Assembly (NCBI RefSeq): GCF_021134715.1
Contig: NC_060026.1
Coordinates: 10,593,001-10,657,000 of the forward strand
Direction of reading: 5' to 3'
DNA: 64,000 bases
DNA from: Daphnia pulex
Lineage: Eukaryota; Arthropoda; Branchiopoda; Diplostraca; Daphniidae
Each line of letters starts with the position of its first letter. The first letter of the stretch is position 1. Made by a program: the position numbers and the translations under genes. The notes beneath the pieces are model-generated. The model was given only the letters and a program-made list of their open reading frames with translations. It had not been told where the DNA came from and searched no databases. Shown here in pieces: positions 1-12,469 of the stretch.

Positions 1-1320
1 AACGCTCTAGTGGCCTTGTCCGCCTTGTCCATCAATGCGCGATCGTTCTGTTGACTGTCGTATGGGTTAACTTCAACTGAAAATAATAGTCGATTCCAGG
101 GTCATAACAAAATTAAATTCCTTGTATGGGTAAATAGCAGGTGAGTTCGACAAAAAAAAAGTTACGATTACTAAAGTTAAATCTTGTTTAATACTTGTTG
201 GTCATTGATATTTTGAGAAAGGACAACAGAAAAAATCAGTTGGATAGGGGACTTAGAACTATAGAATTTTCTGTTACCTTATTTTGGTTGATGTCAATGA
301 AGTGGACGTAAGGCTCTTCAACTGGTTGGAGAAAGGCTAGTGTTGTTCCCCGATTACCGATGCGGGCGGAGAAGTTTATTGAGTAGTGCCAACAGGACTA
401 TACTGAGACTGACTGAATGTTTAAAAAACCATTTGTTTCAAGTAACGATTTCACGGATTAAATTATAACATTTTTTAAAAGAGCTGTCCAAAAATTACAT
501 ATGCATATTGCATATTGCATATGCACTTTAAATTAATAGAATTTGTCGATAAAAACATTTTTTCGAGTCTTTGATATTTGAAGACATTAAAACCACAAGT
601 GGTAATTTTAACCCAAGCCTGAAAGCTGACATAAAACGGAAAATTGTGGCTCAACCCTATTGTTAAAAAAACTGGAGAAATCTTTGTTTTTTAATCTCAG
701 AATTTTGGTTATATTTGGTCAATGAACAAGACCCTTCCAGGTTCGCCCTCGGGAATTATCGGTCATGAAATTACAACAAGACATCAACAGACTGTCAACA
801 GACAACCTAATTGATTTTGTGGTTGTCCTAAGTCACAAAAAGCTAATGACTAAATCCGCATAAAATTTAATAAAATTTAGTATTACCAAATAAATCGAAA
901 CTTACCTATGCGCTAAGATAAATTACTGTAAGTTTACACAAACATTTTGAAGAAAATCGATGCAGTAGTTTAGTTTTCTATAAATTTATTCTGATTCTGA
1001 ATAAAGGTTCTGGAAGACTGGCTCAGAACACCGTACACTCCCCCACACCCCCCCCCCCCCTACACACACACACCCGCATTTACTTTAATGTCTTCTGGTA
1101 GTACAAGTACTACCCTCAGGGATAATTAATTGTTAAATGCTGATTGAAAGAGCCCGAATAGCACCTCTGCTGCTCTAACACAAAATTTCTCTGCAAATGT
1201 AATCAATACAGAAAAACATTAATAATTGGAAAATAAGAAATGCAGCCTTTTCGTTGCGAACTTGAAATACAAAAAAAATTCTTCACTAGGGTCACTAGTT
1301 GTAAAAATGTTAGTTTTCCA
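1..1320. other. AT-rich DNA without a recognised gene
   Basis: I see no supported coding exon here. The stretch contains a short AT-rich palindromic cluster of ATATGCATATTGC words near 497-525 and a C-run followed by CA repeats near 1047-1070. The last 150 bases are the immediate upstream region of the SRP RNA gene. Confidence 0.5.
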
Positions 1321-1613
1321 GCCGGGTATGTGGCGCGTACCTGTAATCCTGCTTCTGGGAGGCTTGGTGTAGTGGATGGCTTGAGGCTGGGAATCCTGCT
1401 GGATCGTCGCTTGCGTTGAACAGGTGTCCGCACTAAGCTTGGCATCAACATGGATCGGTTGGAAGAATCCGGCAGATCCAGATTATCTAAGGAGGAGCGA
1501 ATCGGGCCAGGAGGAAACCGAGCAGCCAAAAGTTCCCGTGTCGGGCAGTAGTGGGATCGCGCCCGTGAGTAGGCGCCTTTCAGTAGCCCAGCCAATAAAG
1601 TCACACCTACATC
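1321..1613 (+). ncRNA. SRP RNA: Signal recognition particle RNA (7SL)
   Basis: This is the RNA scaffold of the signal recognition particle, which targets ribosomes making secretory proteins to the ER. The sequence matches metazoan 7SL along its whole length. It starts with GCCGGG and a GTGGCGCG / CCTGTAATCC Alu-domain motif that binds SRP9/14. The S domain follows: GTGTCCGCACTAAG and GGCATCAACATGG (helix 6, SRP19), then CTAAGGAGG, the GGAAAC loop with GAGCAG (helix 8, SRP54), and AGTAGTGGGATCGCGCC. About 293 nt is the expected size. A T6 run at 1614-1619 is a good RNA polymerase III terminator. The 3' end is placed just before that run. I see no lesion in the core motifs, so it is probably functional, although many genomes also carry 7SL pseudogenes. 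The identification is from sequence memory of the family, not from a search. Confidence 0.93.
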
Positions 1614-1619
1614 TTTTTT
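1614..1619 (+). terminator. Pol III T-run terminator of SRP RNA
   Basis: Six consecutive T residues directly follow the SRP RNA 3' end, as expected for RNA polymerase III termination. Confidence 0.8.
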
Positions 1620-1929
1620 CGTCTTTTTTATAATTGAATTTCATAGATTCAGTATTTTGTTTACTTTATTTCACCATAAAATTTGTTTTCCGAATTTTCA
1701 GCATCAGTCGGGAACATCGGCATCGCACTGTGACAAGCTATAGCTAAATTGAATCAATCGTTCTCGTAGTTGGCAGTACGGGAACAAGGCCTCATGAGCC
1801 CTGGCAGCAGCAGAATTTGATTTATTTAATGTTACATTTTTACTGATTGAAAAAAATTGCTAATCAAATTTTCGCTATTATTTCAGTATAGTACATCAGC
1901 AAAGAAAAAAAGTTCGCTATTTAAAAGTT

Positions 1930-3200
1930 TGTGGCCTTCTGATTTAGGTAACTCATTGAAAATCTGAATGGCCTACTTAAAGGTTACGGGTGGGACATTA
2001 AGAAAGGTCCCCTTCTGTACAAGTGGAAAAAGATAAGTCCGCCAAGCGTGGTTGCAAGACATCTGTGCCGCCGTCAAAAACGTCTAAACAACTGTAACCA
2101 GATTGCCCAAACGAGGGGATTTTAGTGGTGATTGCGGACTTTGAAACCCAATTGAAAAGAGAGGGAATGTAAGAAATATTTTTGTTCTCTAAATTCTGCC
2201 CCCTTCTTTTACACGAGCCTGTTTTAGCAAAACTCTTGCCCCTATATCAATATCTAACCGATCGTTCAGTTCTGCCTTCTACTTTCTATGAATTCCTTTC
2301 TATGAATGCACCTTTTTCTCGTCTTTCTCGTTTTTTGCTTGTCGTGGTTCTTCCGGGTTCTTCGTCTCTGTCTCTGTAGATCGGATAGATCTTACAACAA
2401 AATTATGCTTAACTAAATTTTCCCAGTTTTTTTTCACTAGCGTTAATTCACCGCCTGTGCGTCAATTTGTTAATGGCCTTAACTCAATTGAAACAAAAAA
2501 ATAAACACGCATGGAATGACCATGGTCCCTTTCCCCCTCTCCCTTTTTTTCCCGTTCCGGATAGCCAAAACAGCGAAACCTTGATCCGTGCCTGCAATTC
2601 TTTTTGGATAAAAGAACCAGGTCACGATGAGTCAACATGGCAACATAATGAATCCTAATACAGGAGATTACATGGATGCCCAAGGGCCACCCCAGGGGGA
2701 GGGGGGGGGGGTTACATGATGCAGATTCCGCAACTGTACGATGCCCAGCAACATTATAACGCCAATGGATCGTAGTTCAACTAACGGGAGCCGCAGGATC
2801 ATTGTTGTTTTAGTCCTGCGCTTACGGAGCAGCCGCCCCAGTAACAGCAACCACCTCATCCGCACAATCAGCAACAGCAACCAGATTCGGTGGTCCACCA
2901 GCTACTGGATCTCCTCAGGGTTATCCCGCTCCGTCTCCCCAGCATAATATCGGTCGGTGGAAGACCTGAAGCTATACCAACTTGATGCCCCCAACGACAT
3001 GGTCAACGACATGGTCAAGCCCATTCCAACTAGCAAGTGGAAGTTCCGGAATTGTAGCGTGGATCCGTCCACAACCAGCATCCGCCAAAAGTACAGCCGG
3101 GGCAGAGGTCCCAGTCGGCCACAGTCAGCCACTATCACTAGACCCATTCTGGCAAACTCGAATCATCACCCCCAATCCGCAGTTGGTTGCCAATTAACGG
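1930..3200 (+). pseudogene. Degenerate RRM/Gln-rich protein fragment, copy A
   Basis: This is one of three decayed copies of the same gene segment; the others are near 9.68 and 21.9 kb. From about 1945 the DNA parallels the RRM-tail and Lys-rich segment that is best preserved at 22.0-22.25 kb, but stops break it. A pyrimidine-rich block with the words CTTGTCGTGGTTCTT and GTAGATCGGATAGATCTTA follows at 2270-2500. From about 2640 a Gly/Gln/Pro-rich segment reads MNPNTGDYMDAQGPP, then YMMQIPQLYDAQQHYNANGS, then frames rich in Gln and Pro with stops. The product was probably an RNA-binding protein with a Gln/Gly-rich tail. I cannot name the exact family. No intact reading frame remains. Confidence 0.6.
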
Positions 3201-3240
3201 TGTCGGGCAGTCTAGTATTGATCAATGGCAACAAGAGATT

Positions 3241-6200
3241 CTTTATCTTTTTTTTATCCATTTAGAACTTATAAATTAATTCGTTTTTTATTACTTAATT
3301 AGCCTCAGCTGATAGCCGAGACTTATTTGAGAGAAAGGACACGGATAATCTTTCATAAGTAATCCAGTTAGATTTAGTTGAGCAAGGCGGATAAACATCG
3401 GGTGCGTTAATGACATTTATTTCAATATAAGTAAAGCTATGATGTCCACTCAATTTGAACTGGTGGGAATCACCATTCGACGAAGTTGACGTTGCTGAAT
3501 CCTGAATGCTGATGCATATCATGTGCTTTGGCAACAAAAATTAGTCAAACAAATAAATGTATCGTGTTTGCTATTCGTAAATCAGTGTATTGTTATGTCC
3601 TCAATCAGAAAGATACGTAAATAGATAATATCCTGTTTTGTTTGTTTTATATAAATGCCTTAAATAATGAGAAATGATTTTCTATTAGTTGTGCACTACA
3701 TCAAAAATTGTTATCAATAATGTTGCATGGCTTTTTGTATGAAATTTTGTGGCAACTTACTCATTGAATTGCAAAAAGATTTTTCCAACGCGACAATTTA
3801 TTTCTTCCTTGCAGCTCCGCAGAGCGAGAAACCGCTCGTGCTGCTGCAGAAGGCTGTCAGACTGGCAGTGGAAGTAGTAAAAGAGCGTAATACATTAGGG
3901 TTGATGTGCCAAAAGATACCAGGAAGCGATTGCCTGGGCTCTCTTTATGCAACTCGTAGCCGGATTCCACCTCCAACGGAAGCAAAGTCTCGCCAGCAGT
4001 TAGTTTGGACTGCACTTCATCGGATGAAGTCCGATTTTTACCGGGGAATTTCGATTTTTGGGTACTGGGAAAAGAGATAAAAAAGGAGAGAGAGGAAATG
4101 TGGATACCCCCAAGCACGGCGAAGTTGTGGTTTTTTGCAAAACGGGCGCGATCTCCGGGCCGCTCCAGGCGAATGGCCCACCACTCTCTCGTTTTTTCGT
4201 TTTGCTCATTTCTGTTTTCATTGGTGTTAGAGTCGAAGGACTTGATTGCAACCAATCTAACATTTGTCTGACGCTCAAACGTGTTTATGCTTATACAAGT
4301 TCACAGGGTATTTTTCTCGATTAGCTGTAGTAACCGTAGCGTTTTCCGACTGGTTGGGATTTTTTACAATCATATTCTTCAGGGGTGTGTTAACTTATTA
4401 GTTTCCTTTTTATTTCATGTTTTGTTACCTTGCAGCTGTAGTGAATCGCATTTCGGTTGTCGGGTGTTGTGGGTTTAAGCCTTCAATGACATGCAAATTT
4501 ATTGCAGTTCACAATTACCTGGCCAACGTTGAATCGATAATTTGGAAAAGCAAATAAAGCTTTTTTCTCTCCATTTCTATGTTTATGGCTTTTGTGATCG
4601 TGTTTTCTGGTTTTTCCGAATCGGTTGCTGCGGCCGTTGCAGCCGACGTTGGCACATCAATTTCCGAGATCAAGGTGGACGTCGGCGTCCACCCCTCTAA
4701 TTCCCGAAGACGCTCATAAAAAACTGACTCGACACTTCGACAGCTACCGCTGGATTTTTTTAAACGCGTTTGTTTCTGTTGGGGTGGTTTTTTGTGTAAC
4801 GATTTTCATTTTTCCATGTCTATGTCAATTGCTTTGGTGCTCGTGTTCTCAGGTTCTGGCGAATCGAATTGCAGCAGACGAAGCCGCTCTGTTCGACTTC
4901 GCCGTTGCTGCCGCTCACGCCGTTCCTGGATGAGTTTGGAGTATTGCAACTAGAAGGCCGGCTCAGCTGGGCCAAGTTGCCATATGATGTCCTGCACCCT
5001 CCATATTGGAGGGTTGGACACGATCACCTTTTTTCGTTGTCACGCTCCAATCTCGCTCTTTCCCCAATTGGGGGGAATCATATTTAAAGGACCGCCCACC
5101 AAAATTATGTCGGGCCCGTTGTAAAGTGGGGGGAGTTTATCTCAACTTTGAAGTGAGATTGCGGGGGAAAATTATTATTTAAAATTAAAAAAAAAATTAC
5201 AAGAGAATTAGCGTGATAAACTGATTCTAATGATATTTATTTAAAAGGAATCCCTTTTTCATGCAAGAACCCTATCGTTAAAATTAATAAAAAGACACAT
5301 CATTTATTCTTGAACAACTAAGGCAAGGTGATAATAACATAGTTGACTGCCACGTTCATCGGGTCAGTCGAACAACAAAGAAGATTTAGTGTTGAAAGAT
5401 GCAGCCATAATGTATAGAAATTGAAAAGAATAGCAGATGCAAGAAACAAGAAGATTAAGATGGAAACATCATAGTTAGACAAATGACTTTCATTAAGCTC
5501 ATGCGCCATTTTGCAGCCTTTTCAAATCATAAGCAAGAACCCTTCTCTTCTTGCGCTGTTAAAGCTATATACGAGCCTTTCCCATATTAATCTTTGCTAC
5601 CTAGCACTGGAAAGGAACAATGCACGTCAATGGTAATGATTGGCCGTCTCTAACAAATAATTCGTCACTAAGAAAACATCATCTGTTTATAAAAAAACCA
5701 GTAAGTATGTCCATTTTGGCTTAGAGAATGCCGTAAGTAGAAACCCTGCCGGGCTTATCCATTACGACGCAGATTTACTTCAGTTTGTTGACATCTACCA
5801 TAAACCCTCTTATTTTCCCCAAAGTATTACGAAAAGGGGTAACATTTAATTTCTTATCTTAATCTTACCTTCTATAGCATATTAACTTAACTCTGCAATG
5901 GATCGAAGCATTAAACGTTAGTTCAACTAAATAATAAAATCTAAGGTGATTTTACGGGGAGGGAAATTTGTTTCAGAATATGACTATTTTTTTCTTTTGT
6001 TAATGGAATTCTGGATGAATCTATCTAGAGAAAATTGTGTTGTTACAATATTGCATGATGCTGTCAGGGTAATTCCACGGAAAGCCAGTTCCTAGATAGA
6101 CTTGAGAGGCAAAGAAATCGTAATACAGATAATTAGTTGAGCTGACCTAGATATATATATATATATATGCCTTACTGATTAGTCAGCCATAAAATATCTC

Positions 6201-6729
6201 GTGTGTGTCAGAACTCTGGCAACTTTCATTGTGGAATCAAAACTCTGAGAGCATTTCCTTTTGAGAGTTTTAACATTTTGTTTTTAAGATGTATCAGAAG
6301 TGGAAATCTTCAAGCAGAATAGATCCCAAATCGATGGACCAAAAAGTCAAAGTACCAACTACCAAAGATTTCTTGTGGAACTAGCGAGTAAAGTACAGTT
6401 AATGTTACAGGCGAGGAAAAATGGCAACAGGCTACTGACATTTTTTTAAAGCAGAAATAAAACAGCCCAATTAGGTGGTGGACCTCTATACTTTAACGGT
6501 ACATAATTACATTGACGCACTGTCAACAAGGTCAATATTTGCATTAATAGGCGTTGCCGCGTGGATTAAACATTTTATGTTTTAGACATATCTTGGCGAA
6601 ATGAACAAAAAAACGGCCGAATTGTAAAATATATATATATATTTTTAATACCTAAATGTATTACTTTGAGTAATTACAAAGTTAACAAAAAATAAATGTA
6701 ATATCAAAGAAAAATCTTTGTTATTGTTT
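3241..6729. other. No recognised gene; weak internal repeat at 4.56-4.88 kb
   Basis: Short open frames occur (for example + strand 3727-4080 and 4625-4933), but none shows a family motif or convincing splice structure. The segments 4560-4640 and 4805-4880 resemble each other (a T-rich lead, a TATG / GTGATCGTGTT-like core, then CGAATC-GTTGC-GC), suggesting an old tandem duplication. An (AT)n microsatellite sits near 6151-6168. I can assign no function to the stretch. Confidence 0.4.
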
Positions 6730-6879
6730 TCTTTATCTATTTCTTATAGTCCATATGTCTTGGAGCCAACAAGCTAATGCCGCATTTTTTTCCGTTTCAA
6801 CATCTGAAGTGAAACGTGCTAGACTGTAAACAGAAACAAAAAAGTAGGCTATACTAAATTACCTGACAAAAAGAAATGA

Positions 6880-8215
6880 AGAAAAATTACATCGGAGGAG
6901 ATCCAAATTGTCGAGGAATTCTATGTATCAGATGAATATTCAATACTTGTGCCTGGAATGAATGATAAAGTATTTGTCGGATTGAAAGATGGCGAGAAAA
7001 AAAACTAAAATTCAAAAGCCATTGCTTTTGCTGAATATTGATGATTATTCGTACAATATAAAGATTACTGCTTGACACAAAATTAGTATGAAGTGTTGAA
7101 GCAAGTCGAATTCTACGAGTTAAGACCAAGACATGTCATTGAAGTTGTTTCTTCTGGCACATATAATGTTTGTGTGTGCGAAATTCATCAAAACATTAAA
7201 ATGATGCTTGACGCTGTTCTGTCTGGTACTGAAAATTAATTTCTCATGAATTTAATTGTGTGTGATGTCAACAATTACAACTGTATCATTCATCGATGTA
7301 CTAATTGTCCTGGCACTCCGTTGTTATCTGAATGTCCCATGACAAATGTAGTAAATGATCCTATTATAAAATTTAAGAAATGGGAGTCCATAGACTATGT
7401 GTGTATGATATGGAGCTTCCAAGTGCTGACTTTGTTAAATTATTAGTTTCCAAAATTTATTCATGGACGATTCACCATTTCGTCTCAAAAATTCAATCTA
7501 AATATTGCCGTGAATTGAAATCTTACTTAAATTTGAATGAATGCCTTTTGCAAGGTGACTTGTCATAAAACTATTGTATTTTGAGTCAAGATTCAGTTCA
7601 GTCCTCCGTTTTTTTAGTCCCCCTCCACAATGTACATTGCATAATTTCATTGCGTACATTAACGTCGATGGAAAAATAATTTTTCATAGTATGTGTTTTT
7701 TTTTCAATGCCATGACTCACAATACCGTTGCAGTCTATACGTTTTTAAAACATGTCATCCAACACCTTTTCATTATTTTTCCCAATCTTTAAAATATAAT
7801 CCATTTTACAGATGGTGCAGCATCCCACTATAAAAATTTCAAGAATTTCAGTAATCTAGTGTGCCATTTAGAAGATTTTAAAGTGCGTGTTAAGTGGCAT
7901 TTCTTTACAACCAGCCATGGAAAATTTCCTTGTGATGGAATAGACGGGACACTTAAAAGGCTAGCGAGAAGGGCCAGTCTGCAAGGCACGGCGAATATTC
8001 AAACTCCAGAAAACTTGTTTGATTGATGCAAGAAAATGTCTCAAATATTACATTTTTCTACTTCTTCACATCAGAAATAAAAAAAATGAAAACTGCTAGA
8101 AAAACGATTTATGTCCGCACAAGCCCATACGTGGGACTCAATTCTTTCATTCATTCATCTCAATTGATAAAAGTTCATTGGAAGCGTGCGACGTATCTTG
8201 TTCGGATAAGTTAAA
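6880..8215 (+). pseudogene. Decayed transposable-element protein (arthropod-wide DGAxSxYKN type)
   Basis: The + strand, read across several frames, matches an uncharacterised element-encoded protein that is common in arthropod and other invertebrate genomes. In order: EEIQIVEEFYVSDEYSILVPG; DGEKK near 6990; CVCEIHQNIKMM near 7175; LHRCTNCPGT-like IIHRCTNCPGTP near 7290; LPSADFV near 7415; QCTLHNFIAY near 7630; THNTVAVYTFLKHV near 7720; DGAASHYKNFKNFSN near 7811; WHFFTTSHGKFPCDGIDGT near 7900; and the KRLARRASLQ motif near 7955. Frameshifts and stops separate these blocks, so the copy is dead. Family class and terminal repeats were not determined. The motif order is conserved, which makes the relationship secure even though the element has no name here. 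Confidence 0.8.
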
Positions 8216-8520
8216 ACTAATTGTAGTTATTTCACCACAACAGTTTTTATTGGGAAAAATGATGATACTCTTGAGTTCTTAGTTCATTTTTACAAACGAT
8301 CTAGAGGCGACTAAACAATCACTGGATTTAAATTTCTACATAAGACTACACGGCTATTATTCCCCTAAACAATGTTATTAAAATAACAGCATCGTTCATG
8401 ACGAAAAAATGAGAAAACCCGGACTTTTTGAACTTGATGAAGCTGAGCAAGAAGACATTGAAACACAATTTCTTATTATGATGGCAAACGGTGTTATAAG
8501 ATGATGATGATTTATAAGAT

Positions 8521-9670
8521 GAAAATGAAAACTAATGTAAAGACAAAATAATTAATATCCGAAATCTTATTTTTCTTATTATAAAAAAATGTAATTACAC
8601 AGCATTTTTTATTATGAATCTAGTTGTGTAGACAACACATAAAACACAAGAAAAATAATCAGATCTTTTTCTTACATAAACAAGAAAAGGAGGATTCTTG
8701 AAGCAGACCAAATATTAGCAGACTATGCGTCCTATGTCGTTTTACTATCTGTCAAAAACAACCCAAGGTCCAAAATAGCCGACCAAAGGGGAGAGAAATC
8801 GCTTGGGGTAATGATTATACGCGCCAAAAAGGGAAAACAGATGCACTTTAGATTATTTATAACCGGAGAACTAAAAATAACATAAGCCTGTTTTTTGCAA
8901 GTTATATTTTCTATTTCTAATAAAAAATACCCTAGAATTTCACGTGCAGCGACTATTTCAAGAAATAATTTTTAATTCTATCTAATATTAATTTTAGTGC
9001 TTCAAATTTAAACATGAAAATATTTCAAAATTTAAATATAAACATATCAAATCTACGCAAAATTTAATTTCACATGGATAAATAAAGTTGCAATCTGAGA
9101 GAAACAAAAAAAATTATTTTACGGAAATAAAAATTAATTTTTAAATAATTTTCTGATTGAATAATTTCCAACCAATTCCACCAGGCAAATGTCTCAGGAC
9201 GAAGGAGTCCGGAAGAATAACGAGGCAATTCAAGCTACTGGAATTGGGAACATTTCCATAAGAAAAAAAGTCGATGAGGTATAGCATGATTGTCCAATGT
9301 TCTATCTGTACCCAATCTAGGCGTCGCCTTGTTCTAAATAGGAGCAAATACAGAACGGGAAGTCACAGCATCATTTGACATGGTTGGAGTAAAACTCACT
9401 AACAACGAAAAAACCGCCGGTACTGACTCACAAATTCAGCAAAGCAAAAAATGCATTTACCGAATCATCAGGAAAAAGATGCATCTCTGGCCTTAGCTGA
9501 AACGGCCTTAACTGAACTTCAGGTGGCCTGGGAGTTTTTGGAAGTCTAATTATTGTTGATTGGGTGGACCCTGAAGATGATGCAGACGCGATGTAAAATG
9601 TAAGTTGTTATCGCTGTTTGCGATAAATGGAGCACGTTTTAGTTTTTTTTGTTATTGCTTGGTTTTGGTG
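8521..9670. other. AT-rich DNA without a recognised gene
   Basis: Low GC with many stops in all frames. I see no motif, RNA gene or clear repeat. Confidence 0.45.
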
Positions 9671-9676
9671 GTATGG

Positions 9677-10395
9677 AATATGCCTCGCGTTTCAAAAGAC
9701 GTAATTGAAAAATTTTCGACAAATTTTGACCAATTGAAATGATAGATCGCCAAAGAACTCAGCATTTGTCCAATTTTTGGAAGCGGAAGACACGAAAGAA
9801 GCCCTGAATGGCCTTAAAGGGCTACGAGTGAGACATTAGAATAGGTCCCCTTTTGCACAATTGGAAAAACGGTAAGTCCGCCAAGCATGGATGCAAAAAA
9901 TCTGTGTGGCCGTCGGAAACGTAAAAACAACTGGAACCAGATTGACCCCAACGAGGGGACTTAAATGACAATTGCGGACCTTGGAATCCAATTGAAACGA
10001 GAGGGCATGCAAGAAATATTTTTGTTCTCTAAATTCTGCTCTCCTCTCCTCTTCTATCTTTTGCACGAGCATGTTTTAGCAAAATTCCTGCCCCTATATC
10101 AATATCTAACCGATCGTTCAGTTCTGCCTTCTAATTTATTTTCTATGGATGTAACTTTTTCATGTCTTTCTTGTTTTTGCTTGCGTGGTTCTTCCTGGTT
10201 CTTCGTCTCTAGCTGTCTCTGTTTTTTTTTAATCCTGTAGATCGGATAGATCTTATAAAACAATTCTGCTTAACTAAAATTTCCCAGCATTTTTTTCACT
10301 AGCGTTAATAACGCACATTTAACCTATGCGTCAATTTGCATATGATCTTAAATCAATTGAAACAAAAAACAAAACACGCGCGGTATGACCATGGT
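9677..10395 (+). pseudogene. Degenerate RRM protein fragment, copy B
   Basis: This is the second copy of the segment also found near 1.93 and 21.9 kb. Near 9681 it reads PRVSKDVIEKFSTNFDQLK, matching PCVSKDVIEKVFDRFGPIE of copy C, then runs into a stop. The RRM tail equivalent (FGSGRHERSPEWP in one frame, EDTKEALNGLKG in the other) follows. The change of frame lies at the same place as in copy C. The pyrimidine-rich block and the GTAGATCGGATAGATCTTA word recur at 10120-10260. Similarity ends near 10395. It is not coding in its present state. Confidence 0.6.
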
Positions 10396-10474
10396 CCTGT
10401 AACTAAAGCCTGTAAGCCTGTAAGCCCCCTCCCACCTCCGTTATTAACGTTTTTTTACGTTAACTTTAGTGAAC

Positions 10475-10675
10475 GAAGTTAAGGTCAAGGTGCTCTGTAT
10501 GCGTAACCTTTCGCAAGAAGTTACATGAAGAACAGTTGAAGGAGGATTTTGATGCCCATGGGCCCTTTTCCATCGTGTTCGAATGATGCTTTTGTTCATT
10601 TCGAACAGAGGGATAATGCTCTGAATGCTATGGATCCCCTCAATGGGCGAACACTCTTTGAGATGAATCTGGTAA
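10475..10675 (+). pseudogene. Third-RRM fragment of an hnRNP Q/R-like protein
   Basis: Across shifted frames this reads KVKVLCMRNLSQEV, then HEEQLKEDFDAHGPFSIV, then NDAFVHFEQRDNALNAMD and LNGRTLFEMNL. This is the pattern of the third RRM of hnRNP Q/R, SYNCRIP or A1CF proteins (KVLFVRNL...YAFIHFxxRDxAxxAMxxLNG). At least two frameshifts break it. It ends at a possible donor (CTGG/TAAGGT). It follows copy B directly but has a different exon end from the 213-nt RRM3 exon found in the other copies, so it probably comes from a separate paralogue. Confidence 0.7.
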
Positions 10676-10689
10676 GGTCTCTTGTGGCC

Positions 10690-11410
10690 AAACGTTACCT
10701 GTAACGTAAGCCCATATTTTTTTTACGTGCACAATCTTTATTTCAATTGCATTTATATTTTTTAAGTAGTTCATGTTAATTCACGACCCTGATGTGCTGG
10801 CACCCCTCCCCCCCCCCACCTTGTTACGTCCTGTTTTTTTTAACCTTGTTTTACTACGGGCAGCAACACGATTTCCTCAAATTTGTTTAATGAATTTGAT
10901 ACGAACATTAAAATATACCTTGAAAATTTATATTTAAAGGGATAGGGGATAGATCTGACAAAAATTCGCAACGAAAGAGTATTGTGTTGATTGTTCTTGG
11001 AAAGAACTGATAATCGAGCTGGGACAGTCTTTTATACCCAAATTCCGGACCCATCAAGGATATCCAACCCCAATGGATTGCTCTTTCAACCGCATGGATG
11101 AAAACACACGCGAGAATACTATTGAGCAGTGTAGGTACTCTGCGGACTCGAAATGCCGATCAAAGGCAGTGGCCACCGTGCAAATACACGCTGACGTCAA
11201 ATTCATAGAAACGGTTTACTTACAAAGACGTCACTTCAGTCCCGATCAAGTAGTAACGCTTTAGGCCTGCCATAATTATGTCACGAGTCTGCTACCGAAC
11301 GTCATGTTGCTGGATGAAGTGATTGACTCATAAGACTAATGCGATAAGAAAGCTAGATGCATGCATGATGCACCACTCAAAAGTAGACGTGGTCCTCAAT
11401 GGAAGAAGAA
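10690..11410. other. No recognised gene
   Basis: Contains a C-rich run near 10803-10820 and short open frames without recognisable motifs. Confidence 0.4.
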
Positions 11411-11414
11411 AAAA

Positions 11415-11941
11415 CTAGATCACTACAAATATGTGCCCAAGAACTTTGAAGAAAAAAACTAACGAAAATGACAACCAAACGCGCAACTTGGGTTTGGTTT
11501 TGTCATCCAAGTATTTTCTTTTCTCGCTTAAATTTCTCTCCGCTTCTTCAATCTCCCGCTGGAACTCTTCTTCCCTTTTCTTTTTGGCTTCCCCTTTGCT
11601 CTTAATCGTTTCTTCAATTTCCCTCTTTATCCTTTCCGTAATCATTACCGTAAGATTGGTCTCCTTTTCAAAATTCTTACTTGTTTTGAATGATTCAATG
11701 ACTTGGCTTATGAGCTTTCCCAATGAATCAAAGGAATCAAAAACTTGTTTTAAAAATTCAGCCTCGTCGCCTTCCGCTTTTTTAATCTCATCCAGAATTT
11801 CTTGGTTGGTGTCGGCAGCAACTGACAATAAATTAAAATAAAATAAAAGGCATTTAATTATGGAAGGAAATTATACGAAATTCACAGAAAAAAGGGAGAA
11901 CAAAGTTTTAACTCACCGTTGATAAGATCAGAAGACGCCAT
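11415..11941 (-). CDS. Small coiled-coil protein, unrecognised
   Basis: I do not recognise the family. Exon 1 (11917-11941) encodes MASSDLIN with a GT donor. Exon 2 starts at 11821 after ...TTGTCAG and runs to a stop at 11415, giving about 143 residues with phase kept. The N-terminal half has IKKAEGDEAEFLKQVFDSF. The centre is a strongly charged coiled coil (ITERIKREIEETIKSKGE, then KKKREEEFQREIEEAERN). The C-terminus is hydrophobic (LSFSLVFFFKVLGHIFVVI) and could be a membrane anchor, or it may be intron read-through if the true exon ends earlier. The charge pattern and clean reading frame support real coding. Function is unknown. Confidence 0.5.
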
Positions 11942-12261
11942 AATATCTTCCAAGCCGCTGGTAAGGCAGTGTAATATTAAAATATCAATAAAATGTAAGC
12001 ATAATCTAACTTTCTATTTATTTTGATCAACAGTGGTTATAACTTGGCTTTGCGACCAATGCTGACTTAGCAATTTCAAGTAAAAAAAATGTCACGGAAC
12101 AAATGATAAGGACTATCCCTGCGATTTTAGAACCTGATGTTTCTATCGAACTCCCAAATATGACCATTTACTTTGAAGACGACGCATGGGCAGCTGCTAA
12201 TCAGCTAAGTTATTAAAATTTCTTCATTGCAGTATCAACCATGAAAAGGCTTAAGCTCCAA

Positions 12262-12440
12262 AACCAGCTGGATTACATATGCCAAAAAATGTGACAAGAT
12301 AATTGACGACGCTTCCAACAATGAACCATCAGTCCATTGCAATTTATGCCAACAAAGGATGCACTTTAAGTGCGAATATTTTAAAAATGGACCCAAAAGA
12401 ATTTGTGTACAAATGTATACAATGTCGGGAACCGAAGTAA
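12262..12440 (+). pseudogene. Fragment with a PHD-like zinc finger
   Basis: Read with one frame change, the segment gives KKCDKIIDDASNNEPSVHC, then NLCQQRMHFKCEYF, then DPKEFVYKCIQCREPK and a stop. The spacing C-x2-C ... H-x2-C ... C-x2-C is that of a PHD-type finger. Such fingers occur in element-encoded proteins of invertebrates as well as in host genes. A frameshift after KCEYF suggests decay. An upstream segment near 12115-12210 (ending DDAWAAANQLS) may belong to the same remnant. Confidence 0.4.
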
Positions 12441-12469
12441 TCGGACTGTTTTTTTTTTATTTCGAAAAT

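Noticed and set aside
1203-1633. Open frames on both strands across 1203-1633
   Set aside because: They overlap the SRP RNA gene and have no protein-like composition.
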